A stretch of 64,000 nucleotides of DNA from Kribbella pratensis (lineage in GTDB: Bacteria; Actinomycetota; Actinomycetes; Propionibacteriales; Kribbellaceae): NCBI RefSeq assembly GCF_004366075.1, contig NZ_SODU01000002.1:1674758-1738757 (forward strand), read 5' to 3'. Position 1 is the stretch's first letter, and the number at the start of each line of letters is the position of its first letter. The position numbers and the translations under genes are program-made. Under the pieces are notes generated by a model that was not told where the DNA came from, did no database searches, and worked only from the letters and a program-made list of their open reading frames with translations. Below are positions 15,909 through 25,416 of the stretch, piece by piece.

Positions 15909-18900
15909 TTATCTGAGCCCGAAGGCCCGGACGATCGTCTGGCTGATGCCGCCGCCGTTGCGCTGCTTGGCGGTGACCCGCACCGACACCTGCCCGGCCC
16001 GCGGCGGTGCCTGCAGCCGCGTCTCCCAGCTGCCCTTGCTTTCCTTCAGTTGCAGCCGTTGCCAGGTCGCCCCGTCGTCGTACGAGACCTCCAGCCCGAC
16101 CGAGACCACGGCGTCCTGCCGGGCATTGCTGCCCAGCACCACGGGCTTGACGGCGAAGACCGAGTTCCGCTTCGCCCGCCCGGCCGCGTCGACGTCCACG
16201 CCGTAGTCGAGCTGGGCCAGCGGCAGCGGCTGGTTCTCCGCCTCCCCGGACGTGAAAGTCCACTCGGTGTGCGTGCTCGTCGAGTACGGCGTCAGCTCGG
16301 CGTTCCCGACGGTGTCGGCAACCAGGCGGTACGGCCGCTTCTCCGGCGCCAGGTCACCCACGCCGAAGTCCGGCCGCGGACCGTTCCCGACCAGCTTCTC
16401 CTCGCCCTGGTACAGCGCGAAGCTGCGCGTCATCAGCGAGTCGCCGCTGTGCGCGGACCCGCCGTCACCGAACCCGGCGATCATGCCGCCCATCGCGTTG
16501 CCGACCCGGTGCGGGAGCTCGAACTCGAGCATCCGCGGCCGCACGATCGGACCGAACCAGCGCTGGCTCTGCACGCTGCGCGGCTGGTAGCTCGTGATGT
16601 CGGTGAATGTCGCCCAGCCGTTGATCGAGGCGTACTGCTGCCACTTCGCGCCTGCCGACACCCAGTCCGTCCGGTGCCCCACCGCGGGCTTCGCCGGGAA
16701 CCGCGGTACCCGGATCGACCCGTACACGGCGTACGGGAAGGAAGCCGGCCAGTACTCGTACGCCGGGCTGTCCTCGCGACTCTCCAGGACCTGCTGCCCG
16801 TTCGGGGGAGCGAAGTCGTTCTCGATCCGGGCGAGGCTGCCGGGGTCCGTGGCCGCGGACGGGTCGTCCGGGACCTTGCCCTGGTGGTAGTCGACCAGGT
16901 CGTACAGGTACGACGGCACCGGGTTGGCCGCGACGGTCAGCTCGGTCCGGTGCGTGGTGAGCTTCTTGATCAGGGCCTCGCCGTCGTCGAGGGTGAGCGA
17001 CGCCGTCGGGATCGGGCCGGGGGTCCGGCCGTCGGCTCCGCCGTACCAGTCGTTGTAGCGGCCGATGCCGTCGTTGACCACGAGCAGCATGGCCGCGCCG
17101 GCGGCGTGCGCCGCGGCGGCCCGGTCTGCTGGCGGTACGTCGATGCTGTTGCGGATGACGACCGCCTTGCCGCGCGCGTCCAGACCGGCGTACTCGGCGG
17201 GCGTGCCGGTGCCGGCGAAGACGGCCTGGACGCGCGTCGTGCCGGCGCGGAACGCCGGGGAGCCGGGCTGGACGAGCAGCGAGTCGTCGAGGCTGCGGCC
17301 GTCGTAGCTGATCGTCAGCGGTGTCTGCTCGGCCCGGAACCGGGTGGTCAGTACGAAGCTGCCGGTGCGGACCTTGTTCTTCGTCGGCAGCGCCCAGAAG
17401 CTGTCGTAGTCCGGCGGCGGCATGAAGATCTCGTGCAGCGCCGCCCTGTCGTCGGGGGTCGGCTGCGCCGAGGTGAAGGACCGGAAGAGGTCGAACCTGC
17501 TCGTGGTGACGGTCGTCGGCTTCGGCGTGTCGACCTTGATCGGACGGCTCCGCGACGCGTCCAGGACGACGGTCCGGTCCGCGGTCAGGTCGACCTCGGG
17601 CGCGGTCAGGAAGGCCAGACCGAGCGAGTGCGGGCCGTGGCTGCCGGGCACGTCCAGGGTCGAGACGATCGTGTACGAGCCCGGCGCCCAGCGGCTGGTG
17701 AGCTCGCCGTCTGTTGCCCACAGCACGGTGGATTTCCCGTCCGCGCCGGTGACCTCGACCTCACCGCTGACCGGCTTGCCGGCCTGGTCCTTCAGCTGGA
17801 CGTTCAGGTTGTACTTCTTCGGCTCGACGGCTAGCCCGACGGCCGTGTGCACAGTGCCGGTCGAGGAGGTCGCGATGACCTGGGCCGCGTACTGGCCGGG
17901 AGCCAGGCCGTTCGGGTCCGCCGTGAAACCGACCGCTGCGGTGCCCTTCGCGGGCACTGTCACCTGGTCCGCGGCGAGGCGGAAGATGCCGGCGTGGTCG
18001 GTGGACAGCCGCAGCGTGAGCGGGTTGTCCGTGGTGTTGCGGTAGCTGATCTGCCGCTTGACCGGCGTCCGGGCCGGCTTCGGCGACCACTGGACGAGCC
18101 CGGCGTCGACCGATCCGCTGGCGGTGAGCTGACCGTGCAGCGAGGCTGCCGCGACGTCGACCCGCCCGGTCCCAGCCTGGTACGGCGTGTACGCGGGCGT
18201 CAGCTTGCTGGTGCTCATCAGTGCGTCCTTGAGCTGCTGCCCGGTCCAGTCCGGGTGTTGCGCGGCGAGCAGTACGGCCGCACCGGTGACGTGCGGAGCC
18301 GCCATCGACGTACCGCTGTCGGTCCGGTAGTAGCCCTCGCCGCCGTCGTTCGTGTACTGCGACCGCGCGGCCAGCACGTCGACGCCGGGTGCGGTCAGGT
18401 CGGGCTTGAGGCCGTCGTCCATCAGCCGCGGGCCGACGCTGGAGAAGTCGGCCAGCTGGTCCGAACCGTCCACCGCGCCGACGGTCAGGGCGGCGTCCGC
18501 GGTACCCGGTGAGCTGACGCTGTACGGGCTGCTCCCCGAGTTGCCCGCGGCGATCACGAACAGGACACCGGTCTCGGCGCTCAGCTCGTTGACGGCCTGA
18601 CTCAGCGGATCGTCCTGGGTGTGCCAGGCCGGCGTCCCCAGGCTCATGTTGATCACCTTGGCGTGCTCGGTCCGCGCCGCCCACTCCATCCCGGCGATGA
18701 TGCCGGAGATCGGGCCGGAGCCGCTGTCGCCGAGCACCTTGCCCACGATGAGATCGGCGTCCGGTGCGACGCCACGCTCCTTGCCGTCCGAGGCCGCGCC
18801 GGTACCGGCGACGGTCGACGCGGTGTGCGTGCCGTGGCCGTTGCGGTCGACGACGTCTTCACCGGCCACGAAGCTCTTGGTCGCCACGATCCGCGGTGCC

Positions 18901-19667
18901 AGGTCCGGGTGTCCCAGGTCCACACCGGAGTCCAGCACCGCGACCCGCACGCCCGTGCCGGTCACGCCCGCCGCCCACGCCGCGGGCGCGCCGATCTGTG
19001 CGGTGGTGTCGGCGAGCATCGTCCGCGCCTTGCTGTCGAGCCAGACCTTGGCGATCCCCGTCGCGAACGAGGGCGCCGCGGCGGTGCTCGCTTTCGCCCG
19101 CGCGCCGCTCTGCCCGGTCAGCGCCGACCAGAGCGCGGCCGCTTGCGTCTTCTCGGCCTTGACGGCCGCGCCGTCGACCGACGGGAGGTCGACCGTGGTG
19201 GTTGTGCCCGGCAGCGCCGAGCGGCGCGCGGACTTGGCGGCCACGCCCGGCGAGCCCGTGACGATCAGCGGGAGGTCCTTGCTCCGGGCGTTGTCGTATC
19301 CCTCGGCCACCAGCTCGCTGACGTTGAACAGCTGCTTGTCGAGCTGCCCGGTCGCCAGGTACGGCATCGCGGCGCCGGGGTAGACGAACGTGTCGCCGTT
19401 CTCGACGCTGATCCGTACCGGTCCGGTCGACCGGGGAGCACGTACGACGGCCTGCACCGACACGGCGCGGCCGGGCCCGGGTGCGATCGTGACCTTATCT
19501 CCGGTGATGAGCGTGAGGTCGAGGGGTGTTCCCCCTGGCGCGGCCGCGCCGCCGGCGGTGGGGAGCGGTGGGGGTGGTTCGGCGCCGGCCGTCGTCGGAG
19601 TGGCAAGACCGACGACCAGGAGAAGCGCAGCGGCCGGCACGAGTAGCCGACGGGCAGAAGAACGCAT
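15909..19667 (-). CDS. Secreted S8 (subtilisin-like) serine protease, multidomain
   Basis: A 1252-residue precursor with a signal peptide (RRLLVPAAALLLVVGLATP). A pro-region of about 200 residues precedes the peptidase domain. The catalytic triad is visible: Asp in VAVLDSGVDLGHPDL (near 245), His in DRNGHGTHTAS (near 280) and Ser in DSGTSMAAPHV (near 455). Later parts include an Ig-like NPLTLRLS region, a PA-type insertion (GKAVVIRNSIDVPPADRAAA then HAAGAAMLLVVNDG) and a beta-rich C-terminus. It degrades extracellular protein. GAGAGG precedes the ATG. Confidence 0.9.
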   Translation of the reverse strand: MRSSARRLLVPAAALLLVVGLATPTTAGAEPPPPLPTAGGAAAPGGTPLDLTLITGDKVTIAPGPGRAVSVQAVVRAPRSTGPVRISVENGDTFVYPGAAMPYLATGQLDKQLFNVSELVAEGYDNARSKDLPLIVTGSPGVAAKSARRSALPGTTTTVDLPSVDGAAVKAEKTQAAALWSALTGQSGARAKASTAAAPSFATGIAKVWLDSKARTMLADTTAQIGAPAAWAAGVTGTGVRVAVLDSGVDLGHPDLAPRIVATKSFVAGEDVVDRNGHGTHTASTVAGTGAASDGKERGVAPDADLIVGKVLGDSGSGPISGIIAGMEWAARTEHAKVINMSLGTPAWHTQDDPLSQAVNELSAETGVLFVIAAGNSGSSPYSVSSPGTADAALTVGAVDGSDQLADFSSVGPRLMDDGLKPDLTAPGVDVLAARSQYTNDGGEGYYRTDSGTSMAAPHVTGAAVLLAAQHPDWTGQQLKDALMSTSKLTPAYTPYQAGTGRVDVAAASLHGQLTASGSVDAGLVQWSPKPARTPVKRQISYRNTTDNPLTLRLSTDHAGIFRLAADQVTVPAKGTAAVGFTADPNGLAPGQYAAQVIATSSTGTVHTAVGLAVEPKKYNLNVQLKDQAGKPVSGEVEVTGADGKSTVLWATDGELTSRWAPGSYTIVSTLDVPGSHGPHSLGLAFLTAPEVDLTADRTVVLDASRSRPIKVDTPKPTTVTTSRFDLFRSFTSAQPTPDDRAALHEIFMPPPDYDSFWALPTKNKVRTGSFVLTTRFRAEQTPLTISYDGRSLDDSLLVQPGSPAFRAGTTRVQAVFAGTGTPAEYAGLDARGKAVVIRNSIDVPPADRAAAAHAAGAAMLLVVNDGIGRYNDWYGGADGRTPGPIPTASLTLDDGEALIKKLTTHRTELTVAANPVPSYLYDLVDYHQGKVPDDPSAATDPGSLARIENDFAPPNGQQVLESREDSPAYEYWPASFPYAVYGSIRVPRFPAKPAVGHRTDWVSAGAKWQQYASINGWATFTDITSYQPRSVQSQRWFGPIVRPRMLEFELPHRVGNAMGGMIAGFGDGGSAHSGDSLMTRSFALYQGEEKLVGNGPRPDFGVGDLAPEKRPYRLVADTVGNAELTPYSTSTHTEWTFTSGEAENQPLPLAQLDYGVDVDAAGRAKRNSVFAVKPVVLGSNARQDAVVSVGLEVSYDDGATWQRLQLKESKGSWETRLQAPPRAGQVSVRVTAKQRNGGGISQTIVRAFGLR

Positions 19668-19801
19668 GGTGTCCTCTCGGTGGTCAGGAGTGACCGAATC
19701 TGATCAGCACCGAGGACAGGTGTAAACGAATTGCCCGTTTTCGCCAGCAACACCGGGATTTGGCAAGAATGGGCACCCAGTCAGCGTGGAGGTCTTGCTG
19801 G

Positions 19802-20722
19802 TCAGCCGCCGTTCAACGGGTCGTAGGCCGGGGCGAAGCGGAAGTGGTCGAAGTCGCCCCAGTTGATGGTGAGCTCACCGAGGTTTCTGATCGCGGTCTT
19901 GGCGCCGTTCGCGTGGCCGACGACATACAGGTACTTCTTGCCGGTGTCGTAGTCCATCGCGAGGACGATGGAGCCGGTGCCGCACGGCGCCGCGATCATC
20001 TTCTCGAAAACTTGCCAGCTCGACGTGCGGACCGGGGTCGCCACCGGCTTGAGCGGGCTGGTGGTCGGGATCTTCAGCGTGTACAGCCCGCCGGCCCGGT
20101 TGTTGACCAGGAACAGGTCGTACGTCGCGGTCGTGGCGATCAGCGCGAACGCCTTCATCGTGCTGAGTCCGGCGACATAGCCGGTGTTGCGGAAACCCGT
20201 GCCGAGATCGGTCCAGCGCCCGAACCTGCCGGAGGTGTCCTGGGCGTACAGCGTCGTACGGGACGGCTTGCTCGCCGCTGACGCCTTGTACCGCGCCTGG
20301 ACGAGGAAGCGCTTCCCGCCCCAGCCACCGCCGTACCTCTTCAGCACGTTCGATCCCCGCACCAGCGAGCCGTCGGAGCGGACGATGGCCGAGCTGTCGT
20401 ACAGGTACCCACCCATGACGATCTTCCCGACCCGGGCCGTGCGGCCGCCGGTCATCGGAGTCTCGGTGAACGTGGTGGGCGTGACACCGACGCCGAACGG
20501 CGACTGGTAGATGTTCGAGGTGTTCAGCACCGGCCCGACCGTCGGTGGTGCGGTGGCAGTGACGATCTGCTTGTTCTGACCCCACTGCGCGTTGAACGAC
20601 CCGAGCGCCAGGACACAGGCCGCCGTCTGACTCGTCTGGACCGCCTGGGCCGGTTGGATTGCCGTGCCGAGGGTCAGTGCCAGACCGGCGGCGCCGGTGA
20701 GGCCGATGGCCTTGCGGAACAT
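19802..20722 (-). CDS. Secreted protein, second member of the local family
   Basis: A 306-residue precursor with a signal peptide (FRKAIGLTGAAGLALTLGTA, then AQA). The mature part has propeller-like beta units (YKASAASKPSRTTLYAQDTS; TATYDLFLVNNRAGGLYTLK) and the shared C-terminal pattern VRTSSWQVFEKMIAAPCG then KKYLYVVGHANG. It is closely related in plan to the neighbour starting at 21686, so tandem duplication is likely. The binding target is unknown. Confidence 0.7.
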   Translation of the reverse strand: MFRKAIGLTGAAGLALTLGTAIQPAQAVQTSQTAACVLALGSFNAQWGQNKQIVTATAPPTVGPVLNTSNIYQSPFGVGVTPTTFTETPMTGGRTARVGKIVMGGYLYDSSAIVRSDGSLVRGSNVLKRYGGGWGGKRFLVQARYKASAASKPSRTTLYAQDTSGRFGRWTDLGTGFRNTGYVAGLSTMKAFALIATTATYDLFLVNNRAGGLYTLKIPTTSPLKPVATPVRTSSWQVFEKMIAAPCGTGSIVLAMDYDTGKKYLYVVGHANGAKTAIRNLGELTINWGDFDHFRFAPAYDPLNGG

Positions 20723-20738
20723 CTCGTGGTCCTTTCGA

Positions 20739-21686
20739 TCAGTCGCCGTTGGCGATGTCGTAGACGGGAATCGGAACCCAGCGGAAGTACACCGGGTCGT
20801 CGAACGTCCCGGCGACCTTGCCCAGGGACCGGATCAGGGTGGACAGGCCGTTCGCGTGACCGACGGCGTACAGGTAGCCGGACTTCGTGTCCTTGTCGAT
20901 GCCGAGCAGGAGCGTACTGTTCCGGCCGCACGCCATCGCCGACAGCACCTCGAAGCCCTGCCAGGTGCGGCTCCGGACCGGCTTGACGATCGGCTGCATC
21001 GGCACCGACGACGGGATCCGGATCGTGTAGAGCGCTCCACCACGGGTGTTCGCGAGGAACGTGTCGTACGTCGGGGACTTGCTGATCAGGGTCATCGACT
21101 TGACCGCGGCGAACCCGGCGTACGAACCGTTGCTCTGCCACGTCCCGTTGACGATCTTCCACCGGTACAGCACGCCGTTCTCGCGCATCCCGTAGGCGAC
21201 CGAGCGACTGAAGTCGCCGTCGATGGTCTCGTACGTCGAGGTCTCCAGCATCGTGAACGGAGTCCAACCACCGCCGACCCGCCGCAGCAGGTGCTGCTCG
21301 TCGGGGTCGATCTGGCCGGTTGCCGCGTTGATCGCGTAGTTGCTCCAGTAGAGGGCGTCACCGATGACGACGTAGCCGTACCGGTCCGGGCCGGCGACGT
21401 TCGGTTCGCTGGTGGTCCGGGCGCTGAGCCGGATCTGCCCGGGCTGGAACGCCCCTTCCGTGATCCGCTGGTCCAGAACCGACGGCGGGGTGGTCGCGGC
21501 CACCTCCGACGACGTGTGCTGCCCGGACGCAGTGACCGACCCCTGCCAGATCTCACAGACCGCGGCGGCACGCTGCCCGGTCGTCCCCGCCCTCCCTGAT
21601 GTCTCAGCGCCCTGGGCCGCGGCCGGCGTGAGCGCGGCGGCCGCGAGCGCGGCGCCCCCAGCCCAAACCACCATGCGTCGCTTCAT
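20739..21686 (-). CDS. Secreted protein, third member of the local family
   Basis: A 315-residue precursor with a signal peptide (RRMVVWAGGAALAAAALTPA then AAQGAE). It shares with its neighbour the C-terminal block VRSRTWQGFEVLSAMACG and GYLYAVGHANGLSTLIRSLG. It stops 16 bases before the start of the second member, so the two are probably co-transcribed. The beta-propeller-like repeats suggest ligand or surface binding. No enzyme motif was seen. Confidence 0.7.
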   Translation of the reverse strand: MKRRMVVWAGGAALAAAALTPAAAQGAETSGRAGTTGQRAAAVCEIWQGSVTASGQHTSSEVAATTPPSVLDQRITEGAFQPGQIRLSARTTSEPNVAGPDRYGYVVIGDALYWSNYAINAATGQIDPDEQHLLRRVGGGWTPFTMLETSTYETIDGDFSRSVAYGMRENGVLYRWKIVNGTWQSNGSYAGFAAVKSMTLISKSPTYDTFLANTRGGALYTIRIPSSVPMQPIVKPVRSRTWQGFEVLSAMACGRNSTLLLGIDKDTKSGYLYAVGHANGLSTLIRSLGKVAGTFDDPVYFRWVPIPVYDIANGD

Positions 21687-21825
21687 GTCCGCCAGTCCTC
21701 CCCGCGCCCCGGGGACGCTCTACCCGCTAGATGCCGGGCAGGCACGGAAAGTTGCTACCCCGTCGGACAGCACCGCAGGGACAGCCGCCCAGAACCCGAT
21801 CCGGCGCATGTCCCGCGTTACGTTC

Positions 21826-22488
21826 TCAGCGTGGGGCGAGAAGCTGGTGTTGGCAGGCGTCGGCGAACCAGGTTTCCCATTCCTCGGGCGTCCAGCCCCG
21901 ACCATCTACCAGCAGAAGCCAGACGTCTGGATGATTGAGCGTCCACAGCAGGTCGGTGGCATGGTCGATGTCGAGGCCCGGCCGTAGGGCCCCCTTGGTG
22001 TCCAGGCTTTCGATGATCGCGTGTTGATTGGCCCAGAAGTCCGTCTGGATCAGCTCCCACAGCGCCGCCAGGTCCTCGTCGACCGGGGCGGCGTCTCGGA
22101 TCACCTTGAGCATCGGCCCGATGCGCGTCTTGACGACTCGTGACGCCGCAGCCGTCATCGCCACCTGCCGCTGTGGGTCAGGCTCGGACATGAGCGAGGT
22201 GTACCAGGGCCGCTCAGCGACCGGGGCTTCGTCGAGGTCGCCCTTGAGCGACATGTCCCACACCGCCCTGAGCAGACCGGACTTGCTCGCGTAGGCGTTG
22301 TAGACGGTCTTGAGCGAGACGTTTGCGCGCGACGCGACCGCGTCCATGGTCGTGGCCGGATAGCCCAGCTCGACAAAGAGATCCTTCGCGGCCGAGGCGA
22401 GCGCCAGGCGCCGATCCGCGGCCTGCCGCGCGCGGAGGGAGGAGTCATACGTACGCGGGGTCTTGACTTCGTCCGGCACAGGCCTCAT
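21826..22488 (-). CDS. TetR-family regulator
   Basis: A 220-residue repressor. The N-terminal HTH is clear: AAKDLFVELGYPATTMDAVA then SRANVSLKTVYNAYASKSGL. The C-terminal ligand domain is variable. The ATG at 22488 is chosen; the longer frame would run through the operator. It is divergent from a methyltransferase gene, with a perfect dyad between them, the standard TetR arrangement of self-regulation plus control of the neighbour. Confidence 0.85.
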   Translation of the reverse strand: MRPVPDEVKTPRTYDSSLRARQAADRRLALASAAKDLFVELGYPATTMDAVASRANVSLKTVYNAYASKSGLLRAVWDMSLKGDLDEAPVAERPWYTSLMSEPDPQRQVAMTAAASRVVKTRIGPMLKVIRDAAPVDEDLAALWELIQTDFWANQHAIIESLDTKGALRPGLDIDHATDLLWTLNHPDVWLLLVDGRGWTPEEWETWFADACQHQLLAPR

Positions 22489-22498
22489 GTTAGCAATA

Positions 22499-22523
22499 TT
22501 CGTTACACGCCGCGTGTAACGAA
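22499..22523. promoter_or_regulatory. TetR operator between divergent genes
   Basis: A perfect inverted repeat: TTCGTTACACG, three bases, CGTGTAACGAA. It lies 11 bases from the TetR start and 21 from the methyltransferase start, so it can control both. Confidence 0.7.
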
Positions 22524-22543
22524 TCGCCGAGGAGGCGAGCAGC

Positions 22544-23461
22544 ATGTCAACAGAGACTGCCCAGGTGCCGACGCCCCAGCAGATCCGCAAGCACGTCCAT
22601 CGGATGTGGGGTGCGGTCGCCGAGTCATGGGGCGTACACGCCGATCATGTCGAGCAACGCTCCGAGCTCGTCACCCGCCTGATGATCAAGGCTGTCGGGC
22701 CGGCTCCGGGCGACGAAGTGCTCGAGCTTGCCTGCGGTGCCGGTGGGCTGGGCCTGGCCATCGCCGACAGCGTCGCTCCCGGAGGCCGCGTCGTACTCTC
22801 CGACGCGGCGCCGCAGATGGTGGAGATCGCGGCCGCTCGCGCCTCGCGACGAGCAGGCAAGGGTGGAACCACCGCAGCGGTCAGCGCGCGTGTCATCGAC
22901 CTGGAGCAGATTGATCTGCCAGACGCCTCCTTCGACATCGTCGTCTGTCGCGAGGGACTCATGTTCGCGCTGGACCCCGTCAAGGCGGCGAGCGAGATCG
23001 CCCGCGTACTGCGCCCCGGCGGGCGAGTCGCCGTCACCGTGTGGGGTCCGCGCGACCGCAATCCGTGGCTCGGAGTGCTCGCAGACGCCGTGCAGGAGCA
23101 CACCGGCTCGCCGGTTCCGCCTGCCGGCTTCCCAGGTCCCTTCGCGCTGGGCGCGGACGGCGCTCTCGCCCAAGTGTTGGCCTCGGCCGCACTCGAGAAC
23201 GTACGCGTCAAGGAGGTGCCCGTGCCCACGCATGACGCGTCCTTCGAGGACTACTGGGACCTGCGCACAGATCTAGCCGGCCCGCTGAAGCGGATCCTCG
23301 GAACTCTGCCTCCGGAAGACCTCGCCGCCATCAGGGAGAAGGTCCGCAGCAGGCTGGCGAGATACCAGACAACCGACGGCCTCAGGATCCCAGGCGTTGC
23401 CTACGTCAGCTCCGCCCGCCGCCCGGATGACGCACACCCGAGCCGGACCCCCGCCGACTGA
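22544..23461 (+). CDS. Class I SAM-dependent methyltransferase (UbiE/Coq5-like fold)
   Basis: A 305-residue methyltransferase. Motif I is VLELACGAGGLGLAIAD, followed by VVLSDAAPQMVEIAAAR, the post-I acidic region, and motif III EIARVLRPGGRVAVTVWG. It acts on a small molecule not identifiable from sequence. GAGGAGG precedes the ATG. Control by the divergent TetR repressor suggests induction by a xenobiotic or metabolite. Confidence 0.82.
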   Translation: MSTETAQVPTPQQIRKHVHRMWGAVAESWGVHADHVEQRSELVTRLMIKAVGPAPGDEVLELACGAGGLGLAIADSVAPGGRVVLSDAAPQMVEIAAARASRRAGKGGTTAAVSARVIDLEQIDLPDASFDIVVCREGLMFALDPVKAASEIARVLRPGGRVAVTVWGPRDRNPWLGVLADAVQEHTGSPVPPAGFPGPFALGADGALAQVLASAALENVRVKEVPVPTHDASFEDYWDLRTDLAGPLKRILGTLPPEDLAAIREKVRSRLARYQTTDGLRIPGVAYVSSARRPDDAHPSRTPAD

Positions 23462-23641
23462 CTGACCTCCAGGCGCTGGGTCCGGCCAAGGAGAGCACCA
23501 CTCAGGGAGGGTGCGCGTCGGGCAGCATGCGTCGGTGGAGTGGGTGCCCCAACTCACGGCGTACTCACTCCGTTGCCATCGCGCCGTCTCGAGTAGTTCG
23601 TCCGACGGAGGCGGGTGGCTCGAGAGGGGTGCGCAGGTTGC

Positions 23642-23761
23642 TCACCTTGGTGGTGGTTCGGTGTCGGTGGTGGCGCGGATCAGGCGGTTGCCGTCGGGGG
23701 TGCGGTAGTAGAGGACGGAGCGTCCGGCGCGGCGCCGGCTGGATGGGCGGTACGTCGGTGG
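23642..23761 (-). pseudogene. Possible ArsR-like wing fragment
   Basis: The minus frame reads RRRAGRSVLYYRTPDGNRLI to a stop at 23642, preceded directly by a stop of the SDR gene. This resembles the C-terminal wing of ArsR-type regulators (GRxVxYRLTxxGxxLL). No HTH is present. The rest of 23462-23641 holds nothing recognisable. Confidence 0.3.
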
Positions 23762-24547
23762 TCAGAGGGTGCTGACCATGCCGCCGTCGATCAGGACGTC
23801 GCTTCCGGTCAGGTTGCTGACCGTGCTGGAGGCGAGGAGCAGCACGAGTTGGGCGACCTCGTCGGGCCGGGTGAACCGTCGAGTGGGTGTGCCGGCAACC
23901 GCGGCGTCGCGGACGGTGGCAGGGTCGACGCCTTGGGCTCGGCTGAGCGTGTCGGCCACCCCACCGGGGCCGAGCCAGAGTGCTGTCTCGACTGGTCCGG
24001 GACTGACGGTGTTGACGCTGACGCCCAACGGTCCGACCTCCTTGGAGAGGGACTTGCTGAAGCTGCGGAGGGCCGATTTTGCTGCGCTGTAGTCGATCAC
24101 GCCCGGGTCGGGCAGGGTGGCGTTGACTGAGCAGATCGTCACGATGGCCGATGGCGCTGATTCGATCAGGTGCGGCAGCGCTGCGCGGGTCGCGCGGACG
24201 GCGGAGAACAGATTCAACTCCAGCGCCCATTGCCAGTCGGCGTCGGTGACTTCGAGGAAACCGCCTGTGCGCGGTCGCACCCCGCCGACGTTGTTGATGA
24301 GCAGGTCGACGCCGCCGAAGCGGTCGACGGCCAGGTCCACGAGTGCCTGGCAGCCCGGCATGGTGGTGAGGTCGCCGAGCACCGTGGCGACACCGGCCTC
24401 GGCCAGGGCTGTCAGTTCCTCCGAACCGTTGAGAGCCCCTGCAGCTACCTGCGCGCCTTCGGCGACCAGAGCGCGAGTCACAGCTAAGCCGATGCCCTTG
24501 CTGGCGCCCGTTACGACTGCGGTCCGGCCTGCGAGGTCGAGCTTCAC
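23762..24547 (-). CDS. Short-chain dehydrogenase/reductase
   Basis: A 261-residue classical SDR: nucleotide motif TGASKGIG near residue 13, NNVGG near 88, and the catalytic Ser region followed by YSAAK (Tyr-x-x-x-Lys) near 154. The GTG start at 24547 overlaps the stop of the hydrolase gene (GTGA), replacing a longer frame that runs into that gene. It is likely co-expressed with the alpha/beta hydrolase. The substrate is unknown. Confidence 0.85.
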   Translation of the reverse strand: MKLDLAGRTAVVTGASKGIGLAVTRALVAEGAQVAAGALNGSEELTALAEAGVATVLGDLTTMPGCQALVDLAVDRFGGVDLLINNVGGVRPRTGGFLEVTDADWQWALELNLFSAVRATRAALPHLIESAPSAIVTICSVNATLPDPGVIDYSAAKSALRSFSKSLSKEVGPLGVSVNTVSPGPVETALWLGPGGVADTLSRAQGVDPATVRDAAVAGTPTRRFTRPDEVAQLVLLLASSTVSNLTGSDVLIDGGMVSTL

Positions 24548-25335
24548 AGGGACTGCTTCCGCAGCCAGGTCAGGCAGGTCTCGGCGACCTCGGGCCACCC
24601 GGAGTCGATCGTCAACGAGTGACCGCGGTCCGGAAAGGTCGTCAGGTCCGTGATGGCGTCGGAATGCCGGTACTGCTTGAGTGTCGCGAGCGTCACCGAC
24701 TCGGGGACGGTGTTGTCCTTCCCGCTGGCGATCAGCAGGAGCGGTCCACGGGTCTGGTTGTCGGTGTCGACCTTGGCGGGGGAGTGCGGGTTGAAGTTGG
24801 CCGACGCCGCCTCGAACAGTGGCTTACCGGGTGCCGGGATGGTCCAGCGCTCGAACAGTTGGTCGGACTCCTCCTGGGAGACGGCGTTGCCGAAGGCGAA
24901 GCGGAACTGGTCAGCGGTCAGCGAGACAGCTCGGTGCTTGTTCGCGGGGTTCTTGAACACCGGCAGGGTGGCGCGCAGCGCCGACAGCGGGACAGGGAGG
25001 ACGCCCTTGATCTGGGCGGCGTCGATCGCGACGGCGGCCTTCGCGCGGTTCTGGCCGAGGAGCTTCTGGGCGATCATCCCGCCGAACGAGTGCCCGACCA
25101 GGATCGGCAGTTCGGGAAGCTCGTCGATGATCGCGGCGAAGTGGGCCACGACGTCGTCGATGCCGTGGTCGCCGATCGCCTCCGGGGCTCGTCGCGAGGA
25201 CTCCACCGTCTCGCCGTCACCGGGCCAGTTCGGCGCCTGCGGCTCATAACCCTCGTCCCGGAACCGTGCCAGCCACGGCTCCCACGAACTTGCATGCAGC
25301 CACAGCCCGTGAACGAACAGCACTGGTGTTCTCAC
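24544..25335 (-). CDS. Alpha/beta hydrolase
   Basis: A 263-residue alpha/beta hydrolase. The oxyanion region is PVLFVHGLWLHASSW and the nucleophile elbow GHSFGG (near residue 82). The acid is probably in LLIASGKDNTVP and the catalytic His is in PDRGHSLTID near the C-terminus. This resembles lipase/esterase-like hydrolases induced with SDRs. It is translationally coupled to the SDR gene, and a LAL regulator lies 80 bases upstream on the same strand. Confidence 0.85.
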   Translation of the reverse strand: MRTPVLFVHGLWLHASSWEPWLARFRDEGYEPQAPNWPGDGETVESSRRAPEAIGDHGIDDVVAHFAAIIDELPELPILVGHSFGGMIAQKLLGQNRAKAAVAIDAAQIKGVLPVPLSALRATLPVFKNPANKHRAVSLTADQFRFAFGNAVSQEESDQLFERWTIPAPGKPLFEAASANFNPHSPAKVDTDNQTRGPLLLIASGKDNTVPESVTLATLKQYRHSDAITDLTTFPDRGHSLTIDSGWPEVAETCLTWLRKQSL

Positions 25336-25416
25336 AGTCGCCTCCTTGGTCGATCTCGGGTGCTGGAGCGCACCAGAGCGTCTTCGGAGACTAGGACGAC
25401 CGGGCTCTCGCCAGCT

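Noticed and set aside
16050..17834. Long plus-strand ORF of 594 codons opposite the S8 protease
   Set aside because: It mirrors the protease gene, is Arg/Val-rich noise and has no family pattern; the protease triad on the other strand is clear.
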